Assembly: GCA_017614055.1 (NCBI GenBank)
Contig: JAGACP010000171.1
Coordinates: 1-7,001 of the forward strand
From: Erysipelotrichaceae bacterium
GTDB lineage: Bacteria > Bacillota_I > Bacilli_A > Erysipelotrichales > Erysipelotrichaceae
DNA: 7,001 nucleotides
Reading direction: 5' to 3'
Positions 1-6,149 of the stretch are shown piece by piece; the stretch's first letter is position 1, and every line of letters begins with the position of its first letter. Under the pieces are notes generated by a model. The model made no database searches. It was not told the DNA's origin and was given only the letters and a program-made list of their open reading frames with translations. The position numbers and the translations under genes were made by a program.

Positions 1-335
1 AGACTGTAGGCATTCCTGAATCTATCGTCCGTCTTCTTCACCAGATCGGAATCGGTGAGGACGATCATGCCGTCCCCTGCGCCTTCACTGTAAAGATCGT
101 ATGATTTCTGCGACATCGCCAGCAGGAAGTCCGGACTGGTCACTGCCGGATAGCACTCTTCCTCATCGACGATCAGTTCGCTCTTGCAGGCACCGCCCCT
201 GGCTTCGGGACCGTAGGACTTCAGAAGCACGATCTGTTTGTTTTCAATGATGCCGTAATAGTAGGCCATCAGGTCTCCGATAAGCATCAGCCCCTGGCCT
301 CCCGTACCGGAGAAAATCATCTGATAGTTATCCAT
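1..335 (-). CDS. korC: 2-oxoacid:ferredoxin oxidoreductase, gamma subunit (partial, 3' end outside window)
   Basis: This is the gamma subunit of a multi-subunit 2-oxoacid:ferredoxin oxidoreductase, the cytoplasmic complex that converts a 2-oxoacid plus CoA to acyl-CoA, CO2 and reduced ferredoxin. Translating down from the ATG at 335-333 gives 111 residues, open to the window edge. It begins MDNYQMIFSGTGGQG, the glycine-rich N-terminal signature of the family, and then has SYGPEARGGACKSELIVD (about residues 40-57), the conserved YGPE-RGG segment. Family members are usually about 180-190 residues, so roughly the last 40% is missing. The start overlaps the beta-subunit stop by 8 bases. An AAGGAG site (348-343) sits 7 bases upstream of the ATG, which supports this start and translational coupling. 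The family assignment is firm. Assignment to the Kor rather than Vor type rests on gene order and on the alpha and beta sequences. Confidence 0.9.
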   Translation of the reverse strand, partial: MDNYQMIFSGTGGQGLMLIGDLMAYYYGIIENKQIVLLKSYGPEARGGACKSELIVDEEECYPAVTSPDFLLAMSQKSYDLYSEGAGDGMIVLTDSDLVKKTDDRFRNAYS

Positions 336-1158
336 TGACCGACTCCTTTGCCCTGGCGATGTTCTGTCTGTAGACATCGGTATATTCTATTCTTTCCGAG
401 CTGTTGACGAATTCGCCCCAGACGACCTTTCCTTCAAGGTCTTCCCTGCTCATCGTCTCAGCCTGTTTCACGCTGACGAGTCTGTCCTTCCATCCCAGCA
501 TCATCTGTCCGGCATCTCCTCTTCTGTTGAGTCTTCCGAAAAGACTAGGACAGTCGCTTGCGCAGTCGACGAAAGAAAGGCCGTGATGCATGATGGCTTT
601 CTTTATCATTTCCTTCATCTGCACAGGAAGATAGGTAGCGGCTCTTGCGACATACGTGGCTCCCGCACTTGCGGTAAGTTCGCACAGATCGAAAGGAGGC
701 TCATAGCTTCCGTAGACACTGGTCTTGGTCTGCGAACCAAGAGGCGTGGTCGGAGAGAACTGACCTCCGGTCATGCCGTAGTTGGAGTTGTTCATGCAGA
801 TGACGGTGAGATCGATGTTCCTCCTGCAGGCATGGATCAGATGATTGCCGCCGATGCTGGCGCAGTCTCCGTCACCCGTCAGGACGATAACCTTCAGATC
901 GGGATCGGACATCTTGATGCCCGTCGCAAAAGCGATGGCTCTTCCGTGGTTGGTATGCATGCAGTCGAAATTCAGATAGTTGACCGCTCTTGATGAACAT
1001 CCTATACCTGAAACAAAGACCGTCCTGTCCTGATCAAGTCCCAGTTCATCGACGGCTCTGATGATGGACTGCAGGACTATTCCGTTTCCGCATCCCGGAC
1101 ACCACATGGTAGGCATCGCAGAGTCTACCAGATATTTTTCGTACAGATTATCCTTCAT
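328..1158 (-). CDS. korB: 2-oxoacid:ferredoxin oxidoreductase, beta subunit (thiamine diphosphate binding)
   Basis: This 276-residue protein is the TPP-binding catalytic subunit and is of normal length for KorB. The TPP/Mg motif GDGD is at residues 95-98 and is followed by the NN of CMNNSNYG around 123-124. The KorB/VorB-type signature YGMTGGQFSPTTP is at 127-139. HGRAIAFATGIK at 71-82 is the other conserved cofactor-side segment. Four cysteines fit the single 4Fe-4S cluster known in this subunit class: C20 and C23 in WCPGCG, C54 in GCSS, and C203 in DCPSLFGR. Electrons from the TPP intermediate would pass through this cluster to the KorD ferredoxin. The ATG overlaps the end of the alpha gene by 11 bases. 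Its Shine-Dalgarno is weak (GAGG at 1171-1168, 9-base spacer), so translation is probably coupled to alpha. Substrate specificity (2-oxoglutarate, branched-chain or aromatic 2-oxoacid) is not decided by these motifs. Confidence 0.93.
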   Translation of the reverse strand: MKDNLYEKYLVDSAMPTMWCPGCGNGIVLQSIIRAVDELGLDQDRTVFVSGIGCSSRAVNYLNFDCMHTNHGRAIAFATGIKMSDPDLKVIVLTGDGDCASIGGNHLIHACRRNIDLTVICMNNSNYGMTGGQFSPTTPLGSQTKTSVYGSYEPPFDLCELTASAGATYVARAATYLPVQMKEMIKKAIMHHGLSFVDCASDCPSLFGRLNRRGDAGQMMLGWKDRLVSVKQAETMSREDLEGKVVWGEFVNSSERIEYTDVYRQNIARAKESVNG

Positions 1159-2296
1159 ACTTGTTTGCCTCGATTATCGTATTCAGTATGTCGACATCCC
1201 TGATCTGATTGCCGTCGTAGAGATTCTTCACATACAGCTTCTGGCTGCGGTCGATGTCCTCTATCGCCACCTGGTTCAGCTGGCCGTTGTTCATCTCGGC
1301 AGTCACCACCGCCTTGGCATGGAGATTGATCCTGGAGAAATCCTTGTGAGGGAAAGGCCACATCGTTATCGGTCTGAACAGACCCGCCTTTATCCCCATG
1401 GCCCTGGCCTGTCTTACCGCGCTTTTGGCGCTTCTCGACGTGATGCCTATGCTCACGACCAGGACATCCGCATCGTCGCAGCAGTATGCTTCGTATTTCT
1501 TAATGTCTTCATCATAGTTGTCGTCTATCTTGTCGAACAGATGATGGATCAGTATCTGCAGACCCGTCGTGTTCTGGTTGCTGACAGGGAAACCTGTCTC
1601 GTCATGGGTGAGACCTGAAAGATGTATCCTGTAGCCCTGGCCGAAACTGCCAAGAGGCTGTACTTTGCTGTCGTCATAATGGAAAGGCAGGTAGTTCTCC
1701 CTGCTTTCCGGCTTTGCCCTGTCGATTATTTCCAGTTCCTCCGGATCGGGAACAAGTATCTTCTCGGACATGTGCGCGAGCACGGCATCATAGATCATGA
1801 TGACCGGCTGACGGTATTTCTCGGCCAGATTGAAGGCGCGTATCGTCTCATGATATATCTCTTCGACAGAATTCGGAGCCAGGACGAGGCTGCGGAAATC
1901 ACCGTGCGTGCCCCACTTCGTCTGCATGATGTCGGCCTGGGCAGGAAGCGTGGCTGAACCGCCGCTTGGTCCCTTTCTCATGACATCGACGATGACGCAA
2001 GGTATCTCGTTCATGTGGGCATAGCCCAGATTCTCCTGCATCAGAGAGAAGCCCGGACCGCTGGTGGCGGTCATCGCCTTCTTGCCGGTGACGCTGGCGC
2101 CGATGACGGCACCCATGGAAGCAAGTTCGTCTTCCATCTGCATGAACACGCCGTCGACCTGCGGCAGCAGTTCGCTGCACAGTTCAGCTATCTCGGTGGC
2201 GGGAGTTATCGGATAACCCGCAAAGAACCTCATCCCCGAGGCTATGGCTGCCCTTGCGCAGGCTTCGTTTCCCGTCATTATCTGATAGCTAGACAT
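1148..2296 (-). CDS. korA: 2-oxoacid:ferredoxin oxidoreductase, alpha subunit
   Basis: This 382-residue subunit carries the pyrimidine-binding domain (about residues 1-190) and the transketolase C-terminal-like domain (about 270-375). GYPITPATE at 27-35 is the conserved substrate/TPP loop; its Thr31 matches the threonine that contacts the substrate carboxylate in pyruvate:ferredoxin oxidoreductase. MEDELAS at 54-60 supplies the glutamate that activates TPP, and TATSGPGFSLMQENLGYA at 76-93 is typical of KorA. WGTHGDF at 128-134 and FRPITMWPFP near 307-316 are further family landmarks. The usual GPSTG loop reads GPSGG at 109-113. The ATG overlaps the ferredoxin stop by 8 bases and has a good AGGAG site (2307-2303) with a 6-base spacer. 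It pairs with KorB to form the active site at the alpha/beta interface. The family is certain, but the exact substrate is not. Confidence 0.93.
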   Translation of the reverse strand: MSSYQIMTGNEACARAAIASGMRFFAGYPITPATEIAELCSELLPQVDGVFMQMEDELASMGAVIGASVTGKKAMTATSGPGFSLMQENLGYAHMNEIPCVIVDVMRKGPSGGSATLPAQADIMQTKWGTHGDFRSLVLAPNSVEEIYHETIRAFNLAEKYRQPVIMIYDAVLAHMSEKILVPDPEELEIIDRAKPESRENYLPFHYDDSKVQPLGSFGQGYRIHLSGLTHDETGFPVSNQNTTGLQILIHHLFDKIDDNYDEDIKKYEAYCCDDADVLVVSIGITSRSAKSAVRQARAMGIKAGLFRPITMWPFPHKDFSRINLHAKAVVTAEMNNGQLNQVAIEDIDRSQKLYVKNLYDGNQIRDVDILNTIIEANKYEG

Positions 2297-2480
2297 CTTC
2301 TTCTCCTATCCTGATCGCGAAATCCGGACAGTGATACTCGCACTGCCTGCAGCCTATGCAGCTTTCATTGTCCGCGACCTCAACGGTCTCTTCGTTCAAC
2401 TTCAAAACATTCCTGGGACACAGAGCGACGCATATGCCGCAGCCTTTGCACCAGGAAGTATTTATGATGATATCCTTCAT
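2289..2480 (-). CDS. korD: 2-oxoacid:ferredoxin oxidoreductase, delta subunit (2x[4Fe-4S] ferredoxin)
   Basis: This small bacterial-type ferredoxin has 63 residues from the chosen start. It carries two CxxCxxCxxxCP motifs: C11, C14, C17 and C21, then C41, C44, C47 and C51. Each should ligate one 4Fe-4S cluster (in the usual crossed pattern, with three cysteines from one motif and one from the other). As the first gene of the four-gene unit it is the electron-exit subunit, taking electrons from the KorB cluster to soluble ferredoxin. Two ATGs are possible, at 2492 and 2480. I prefer 2480 because GGAG (2490-2487) lies 6 bases before it, family members usually start just ahead of the first cysteine motif, and the predicted transcription start near 2501 would leave only about 8 bases before the upstream ATG. 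The longer form would add only MEKT to the N-terminus. Confidence 0.9.
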   Translation of the reverse strand: MKDIIINTSWCKGCGICVALCPRNVLKLNEETVEVADNESCIGCRQCEYHCPDFAIRIGEEDV

Positions 2481-2492
2481 TGTCTTCTCCAT
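2481..2492 (-). promoter_or_regulatory. Ribosome binding site deciding the ferredoxin start
   Basis: GGAG at 2490-2487 with the 6-base spacer AAGACA precedes the ATG at 2480-2478. It overlaps the alternative in-frame ATG at 2492-2490, which itself has no good Shine-Dalgarno. This is the main reason for choosing the shorter ferredoxin. Confidence 0.65.
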
Positions 2493-2493
2493 A

Positions 2494-2540
2494 TGTCTCT
2501 ATAGTTAATTATACAGACAATTCAACGTGTTGTAGAGACC
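2494..2540 (-). promoter_or_regulatory. Candidate operator: three related 10-base half-sites over the kor promoter
   Basis: On the minus strand, TGTCTGTATA (2519-2510) and TATAGAGACA (2503-2494) form an inverted repeat with 9 of 10 arm positions matching and a 6-base centre. It covers the -10 box and the predicted transcription start. A third copy, GGTCTCTACA (2540-2531), covers the -35 box in the same orientation as the first arm. It matches the arm consensus TGTCTCTATA at 8 of 10 positions and lies exactly 21 bases upstream, about two helical turns. The left arm of the palindrome would not be transcribed, so an RNA hairpin is an unlikely explanation. The geometry suggests a dimeric repressor that blocks RNA polymerase. 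The regulator is not in the window, and I do not recognise the site. Confidence 0.5.
2508..2536 (-). promoter_or_regulatory. Sigma-A-type promoter for korDABC
   Basis: On the minus strand a perfect TATAAT lies at 2513-2508, and 17 bases upstream is TCTACA (2536-2531), matching the -35 consensus TTGACA at four of six positions. Transcription would begin near 2501, giving a leader of about 20 bases before the preferred ferredoxin ATG. The surrounding bases are AT-rich compared with the coding regions. The element sits after the terminator of the upstream operon, as expected for an independent promoter. No competing promoter of similar quality was seen in the gap. Confidence 0.72.
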
Positions 2541-2560
2541 AATTCTTGCGCATGAACATC

Positions 2561-2592
2561 AAATGAAAACTCCTGCATATGCAAGAGCTTTC
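2561..2592 (-). terminator. Rho-independent terminator after the reductase operon
   Basis: Read on the minus strand, GAAAGCTCTTGC (2592-2581) pairs with GCAGGAGTTTTC (2576-2565) across an ATAT loop. This gives a 12-bp stem with two G-U pairs, followed by a short T-rich run to 2561. It begins about 33 bases after the reductase stop and lies upstream of the kor promoter, so it separates the two transcription units. The T-run is interrupted, so termination may be incomplete. The A-rich left side means it could also work on the opposite strand, but no plus-strand gene is present. Confidence 0.75.
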
Positions 2593-2625
2593 TTCATATT
2601 AAGGAGATTCCGGATCTTTTCTGTG

Positions 2626-4533
2626 TCAGTCTTTGTTTCCGGCCGCATATCCTTCATATGTGGCCTCCATGATTATCCTTGGCGCATTGACGTCACCGAC
2701 GGTATCCGTATATGGCGTGATGCCGTAGAAAGTGAATGCTTCGTCCTTCTTCGGCCTTATGCCCGTGGCGGTTATGACCGTATCCGCTTCGACGGTGAAT
2801 GCCTCTCCATCCTTTTCGACTTCAACGCCCGTATCGCTGATCTTCATGCACTTGGTGCCGGTCAGGACATGGAGCCTGTCGGTGATATGCCTGAGTTCCT
2901 GGTTGATCGCGACCTTGTACAGCATGTTGGCGGTAGAAGCGATGTCATCGGTCATTTCGATGACGGTGACGTCCTTGCCTTCCTCTTTCGCAAGGCCAAG
3001 GGCAACTTCGATGCCTACGACGCCTCCGCCGATGACGGCTACCTTGCCGCCTATCAGTTCAGGTCTCTCTATTGCAGTAAGACAGTCGAGCACGTTCTTT
3101 CCGTCGACGCCTTCGATCCTCGGAGTGATCAGTTCACCGCCGATGGCGACGATGACTCTGTCAGGCTTGAGGTTTTCGACGAGCTCCTTGTCAGCCTTCG
3201 TGTTCAGCATGACCTTGACGTTCGATTTCTTCAGCTGCGTCTTGAGATAGTCAAGATACCTCTTGATCTCCGTCTTGTAGTGTTCCTTGGATATATATCT
3301 CAGCAGTCCGCCTACTTCGTTCTCTTTTTCGATAAGCGTGACATTGTGGCCTACCTGGTCGGCGGTGATGGCCGCCTTTAGACCTGCAGGACCTGCACCG
3401 ATGACGACGACGTTCTTCGGTGAATCTGTATGCATCAGATCCTGAGGGACCGGACGGAAGATCGTCGGGTTGACCGAACAGCCGATGTTGGATCTGTTGG
3501 TCGAGATATGGTAGCAGTAGTTGCATCTCAGACACGGCACGATGTCCTCGACTCTGTCTTCGATCACCTTGTTTGGAAGTTCGGGATCCGCAAGCAGTTC
3601 CCTGCCCATGGCGACCAGATCGACCTTGCCTTCCGCCAGGATCTGTTCTGCCTGATCAACGGTCTGGATCGCACCTACCGCATAGACCAGAGCCTTCTTG
3701 CAGTGCTTCTTCAGTTCAGCCGCATAGTCGACATTGATCATCGGCGGCAGCAGGTTGGTCGAAGCCATCCATACGTTGCCGTCCCTGTCCATGTCGTGAC
3801 CGCACGACAGCTGTATCGCATCGACATACTCTTCCGCCATCTTGCAGAACTCGATGACATCATTAAATTCTATCGTATCGTCGTATTCCAGACGGTCATT
3901 GTCGTTTACGCGCATGTCGATCGGGAATGCCGGACCTACCGCTTCCCTTACGGCCTTGAGTATCCTGAGCGGGAATCTCGCCCTGTTCTCGATGCTTCCG
4001 CCGTATTCATCCGTACGCTTGTTGTAGTGAGGGGAAAGGAAGCTCGATGCCAGCCAGCCGTGCGCGAAGTGCATGAACAGTCCGTCGTAACCGAAGTCCT
4101 TGGCTTCTTTGGCGGTCCTTGCGTAGGCGTCGCAGATCACCTGCATCTCTTCCTCGTCGAGAGCCTTGATCACCCTGTGTTCCTTCTCGAGATAAGTATC
4201 CGAAGGACCCCAGGCGAAATCTCCCTCAGGTACGTCGCAGAACATGCCCGCATGGAACATCTGCGCAAAAGCCTTCGATCCGTAGTAATGGATCTGGTTG
4301 ATATATGCCTTCTGTTTTTCCCTTTCGTACTTTGCGAAAGGATATACCGATTCCTTTTTCCAGAAACTCTTGTCGCAGTCTACCGCGATGCTTCCGATCA
4401 TGACCACGGCCGCGCCTCCCTTGGCCCTGAGGTCAGGATCTCTGGTCGGGGTGGCGATGATCCTGTTCTTCAGAAGCAGGGAATTCATCTTTACCGGCGA
4501 CAATAAATGACTGTACTTTCTGTTGATCTCCAT
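2626..4533 (-). CDS. FMN/FAD/4Fe-4S NADH:flavin oxidoreductase, enoate reductase / 2,4-dienoyl-CoA reductase type
   Basis: This 635-residue multidomain reductase belongs to the family that includes 2,4-dienoyl-CoA reductase, BaiCD/BaiH and clostridial enoate reductases. An old-yellow-enzyme TIM barrel covers about residues 5-330 and binds FMN. HFAHGW at 155-160 holds the two active-site histidines (H155, H158), with Trp where many OYEs have Tyr. LSPHYNKRTDEYGGS is at 166-180 and GRELLADP at 310-317. C334, C337, C340 and C352 form the CxxCxxC-x11-C site for a 4Fe-4S cluster. Then come an FAD-binding Rossmann motif, VVIGAGPAG (376-384), and an NAD(P) motif, VIGGGVVG (500-507), ending in Glu525, which suggests NADH. 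The probable role is reduction of an activated C=C bond; the substrate is unknown. The N-terminal segment ATPTRDPDLRAKGG is shorter than usual. The start directly follows the preceding stop (TAAATG) and has a strong AAGGAGGG site. Confidence 0.88.
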   Translation of the reverse strand: MEINRKYSHLLSPVKMNSLLLKNRIIATPTRDPDLRAKGGAAVVMIGSIAVDCDKSFWKKESVYPFAKYEREKQKAYINQIHYYGSKAFAQMFHAGMFCDVPEGDFAWGPSDTYLEKEHRVIKALDEEEMQVICDAYARTAKEAKDFGYDGLFMHFAHGWLASSFLSPHYNKRTDEYGGSIENRARFPLRILKAVREAVGPAFPIDMRVNDNDRLEYDDTIEFNDVIEFCKMAEEYVDAIQLSCGHDMDRDGNVWMASTNLLPPMINVDYAAELKKHCKKALVYAVGAIQTVDQAEQILAEGKVDLVAMGRELLADPELPNKVIEDRVEDIVPCLRCNYCYHISTNRSNIGCSVNPTIFRPVPQDLMHTDSPKNVVVIGAGPAGLKAAITADQVGHNVTLIEKENEVGGLLRYISKEHYKTEIKRYLDYLKTQLKKSNVKVMLNTKADKELVENLKPDRVIVAIGGELITPRIEGVDGKNVLDCLTAIERPELIGGKVAVIGGGVVGIEVALGLAKEEGKDVTVIEMTDDIASTANMLYKVAINQELRHITDRLHVLTGTKCMKISDTGVEVEKDGEAFTVEADTVITATGIRPKKDEAFTFYGITPYTDTVGDVNAPRIIMEATYEGYAAGNKD

Positions 4534-4773
4534 TTATGCTCCCTCCTTGATTATCTGATAGACGTTCATACCGAAGCTGATAAGCGTCGCTATCAGGATG
4601 AGTGTCCTCTTCACCTTGTTTTCATCGTTCCTGAAAAGGAAAAGCGCGATGAAGCCCACGAGCGGATAACACAGACTCATGAACGTCAGCATTATCGTCG
4701 AAAAGATCTCGTAGGCCTTCTTTCTTTTAATCAGCTGTTCCTGCGTCAAAGGTTTCTTTTCTTTCTTTGCCAT
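4534..4773 (-). CDS. Small two-helix membrane protein, function unknown
   Basis: I do not recognise this 79-residue protein. It begins with a lysine-rich, hydrophilic stretch (MAKKEKKPLTQEQLIKRKKA). A first hydrophobic helix follows at about residues 23-47, then a short charged loop (RNDENKVKR, 48-56), and a second helix at about 57-73. Positive charges at the N-terminus suggest that it faces the cytoplasm, with both ends inside. There is no cysteine-rich or catalytic motif and no signal peptidase site. It is very likely a real gene: AGGAG (4783-4779) stands 5 bases before the ATG, the start is 8 bases after the exporter stop, and its own stop touches the reductase start. Its position suggests an accessory role to the exporter or a membrane anchor for the reductase, but that is only inference from context. 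Confidence 0.75.
   Translation of the reverse strand: MAKKEKKPLTQEQLIKRKKAYEIFSTIMLTFMSLCYPLVGFIALFLFRNDENKVKRTLILIATLISFGMNVYQIIKEGA
4541..4548 (-). promoter_or_regulatory. Strong ribosome binding site for the complete reductase, embedded in the preceding gene
   Basis: AAGGAGGG lies 7 bases upstream of the reductase ATG (4533). It is also the last coding sequence of the small membrane protein (Lys-Glu-Gly, then Ala and stop). The stop and start abut as TAAATG, so ribosomes can initiate independently or restart after terminating. Confidence 0.8.
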
Positions 4774-4781
4774 ATGGTCTC

Positions 4782-6143
4782 CTAAACTATCTTCGTGATC
4801 CAGTCACGTTTCTTTATGTGATAAAGCCCCCAGAGAGCCTTCAGTATGTAGTCTGTCCTGATGATGATATAGATCAGGTATTCAGGCCATCTGAATATGA
4901 AAGCGGCAACGTAGCCAAGCGGCAGACCGAAGCCGAAAGTCGAAAGCAGTTCCACGAACATGTACTGTCTGGTCATGCCTCCGGCACGCGGCACGCCTTT
5001 GCCGACGATCTGCTGCATCGTCATCCAGAAGACGACAAACGAAGCGGAATATGCCATCTGCCTGGCCGTCAGCGCCACGGCATCCGATACCTTGTACAGA
5101 GGTATCAGGACAGGCGCAACGACCTGAATCAGTGCGGCAGCAATGAATCCCTGGATGACTGCGAACGTCACCAGCATGTCCCCTTCGTCATAGGCCTGTT
5201 CAAGATCTCCCTCGCCGATGGAGTTGCCTATGGAGATGCTTGCGGCAGTCGCAAGACCCATGGACGCAAACGCCGCTATCTGCCAGGTCATGTGCACGAT
5301 CGAATTGGCGGCGATATATGTATCCGATACTCTTCCCGTGATCATCGTCTGGACGGTCGAATTAAGCATCATCAGCGAATCCGAAAGCATTATCGGCATT
5401 CCATGGACGATGAGCGACTTCCATAACGGACGGTCAGGCTGTCTGAAGACATCGGAGAAACTCATTTCGAGTTTCCTGTCGAAGAAATATACATATATCA
5501 CCGTTATCATCAGACCGATGTATCTTGAGATGACGGTGGCTATGCCCGCCCCTTCAAGTCCCATTGCCCTGAAACCGAAGTTGCCGAAGATCAGGACATA
5601 ATTCAGTGCGGCGTTGATGATACTGTTGACGGTCTCGATGATGAAACCGAATTTCGCGGATCCTGTCGTGCGCAGGATGTTGGTATAAGTGCTGGTAAGG
5701 GCATAAGGCAGGAACGAATAAGAAAGGATCCTCAGATAACTGCTTCCCGGTCCGATCAGATAATCCTTGTCCGTATAGACTCTGATGATCAGCTGCGGAC
5801 AAATCTGGGAAACGGCGAAGAACGCAAAAGAGACAACGGCCGAAGCCAGCAGGCATCCCGATATCGTCCTCTTGATCAGATCCTTGTTTCCCGCGCCCCA
5901 GGCCTGGGCGGCGATGATGACTCCTGCCGAGACTATCCCGCCGCTTGCGCAGCTGAACAGCAGATTGAACGACCCCACCAGAGAGCATGCGGATACCGGT
6001 ATGTCTCCAAGCTGACCGACCATCAGGTTGTCGATGAGGTTTACCAGTATCTCGACTATGCGCTGCAGCACTATGGGAAAAGCAAGGACCATTACGCCCT
6101 TGAGATAACTTATAAGTCTTTTTGATGATCCCTGCTTTTCCAT
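4782..6143 (-). CDS. MATE-family multidrug/metabolite efflux transporter
   Basis: This 453-residue integral membrane protein has the length and about 12 helices typical of MATE (NorM/DinF-like) cation-coupled antiporters. Family landmarks include AFPIVLQRIVEILVNLIDNL (21-40) followed by MVGQLG, QAWGAGNKD (80-88), RTTGSAKFGF (158-167), LNYVLIFGNFGF and GLEGAGIATVISR (180-207). The second half repeats the fold, with GKGVPRAGGMTR at 381-392. Where many MATE proteins read GGDTR, this one has Met at 390. It probably exports a small, perhaps cationic or aromatic, compound using a Na+ or H+ gradient. The ATG is 6 bases after the stop of the upstream reductase and has no good Shine-Dalgarno, so its translation is likely coupled. 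Placement between two reductase paralogues suggests transport of their substrate or product. The family call is strong, but the substrate is unknown. Confidence 0.9.
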   Translation of the reverse strand: MEKQGSSKRLISYLKGVMVLAFPIVLQRIVEILVNLIDNLMVGQLGDIPVSACSLVGSFNLLFSCASGGIVSAGVIIAAQAWGAGNKDLIKRTISGCLLASAVVSFAFFAVSQICPQLIIRVYTDKDYLIGPGSSYLRILSYSFLPYALTSTYTNILRTTGSAKFGFIIETVNSIINAALNYVLIFGNFGFRAMGLEGAGIATVISRYIGLMITVIYVYFFDRKLEMSFSDVFRQPDRPLWKSLIVHGMPIMLSDSLMMLNSTVQTMITGRVSDTYIAANSIVHMTWQIAAFASMGLATAASISIGNSIGEGDLEQAYDEGDMLVTFAVIQGFIAAALIQVVAPVLIPLYKVSDAVALTARQMAYSASFVVFWMTMQQIVGKGVPRAGGMTRQYMFVELLSTFGFGLPLGYVAAFIFRWPEYLIYIIIRTDYILKALWGLYHIKKRDWITKIV

Positions 6144-6149
6144 TGTTGT

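Noticed and set aside
1..2480. Pyruvate:ferredoxin oxidoreductase or an indolepyruvate oxidoreductase
   Set aside because: The DABC gene order, the 382-residue alpha subunit and the beta motif YGMTGGQFSPTT match the 2-oxoglutarate/branched-chain (Kor/Vor) type. PFOR is a single long chain or differs in these motifs, and IorA is a much longer fusion.
2495..2539. Hairpin riboswitch or attenuator in the kor leader made by the GTCTCTA/TAGAGAC repeats
   Set aside because: The predicted transcription start lies near 2501, so the upstream arms would not be in the RNA. The leader of about 20 bases is too short for a riboswitch, and a DNA-level operator fits better.
2563..3381. Plus-strand open frame of 272 codons running from the intergenic gap into the reductase gene
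   Set aside because: The predicted protein has no family features, it begins inside the terminator hairpin, and it lies opposite the FAD/NAD domains of a well-supported gene.
3430..4506. Long open frame on the plus strand (358 codons) opposite the complete reductase
   Set aside because: It is the antisense shadow of a gene with clear motifs through its whole length. It has no recognisable domain, no ribosome site and a composition rich in Arg, His and Val, typical of reverse-complement frames.
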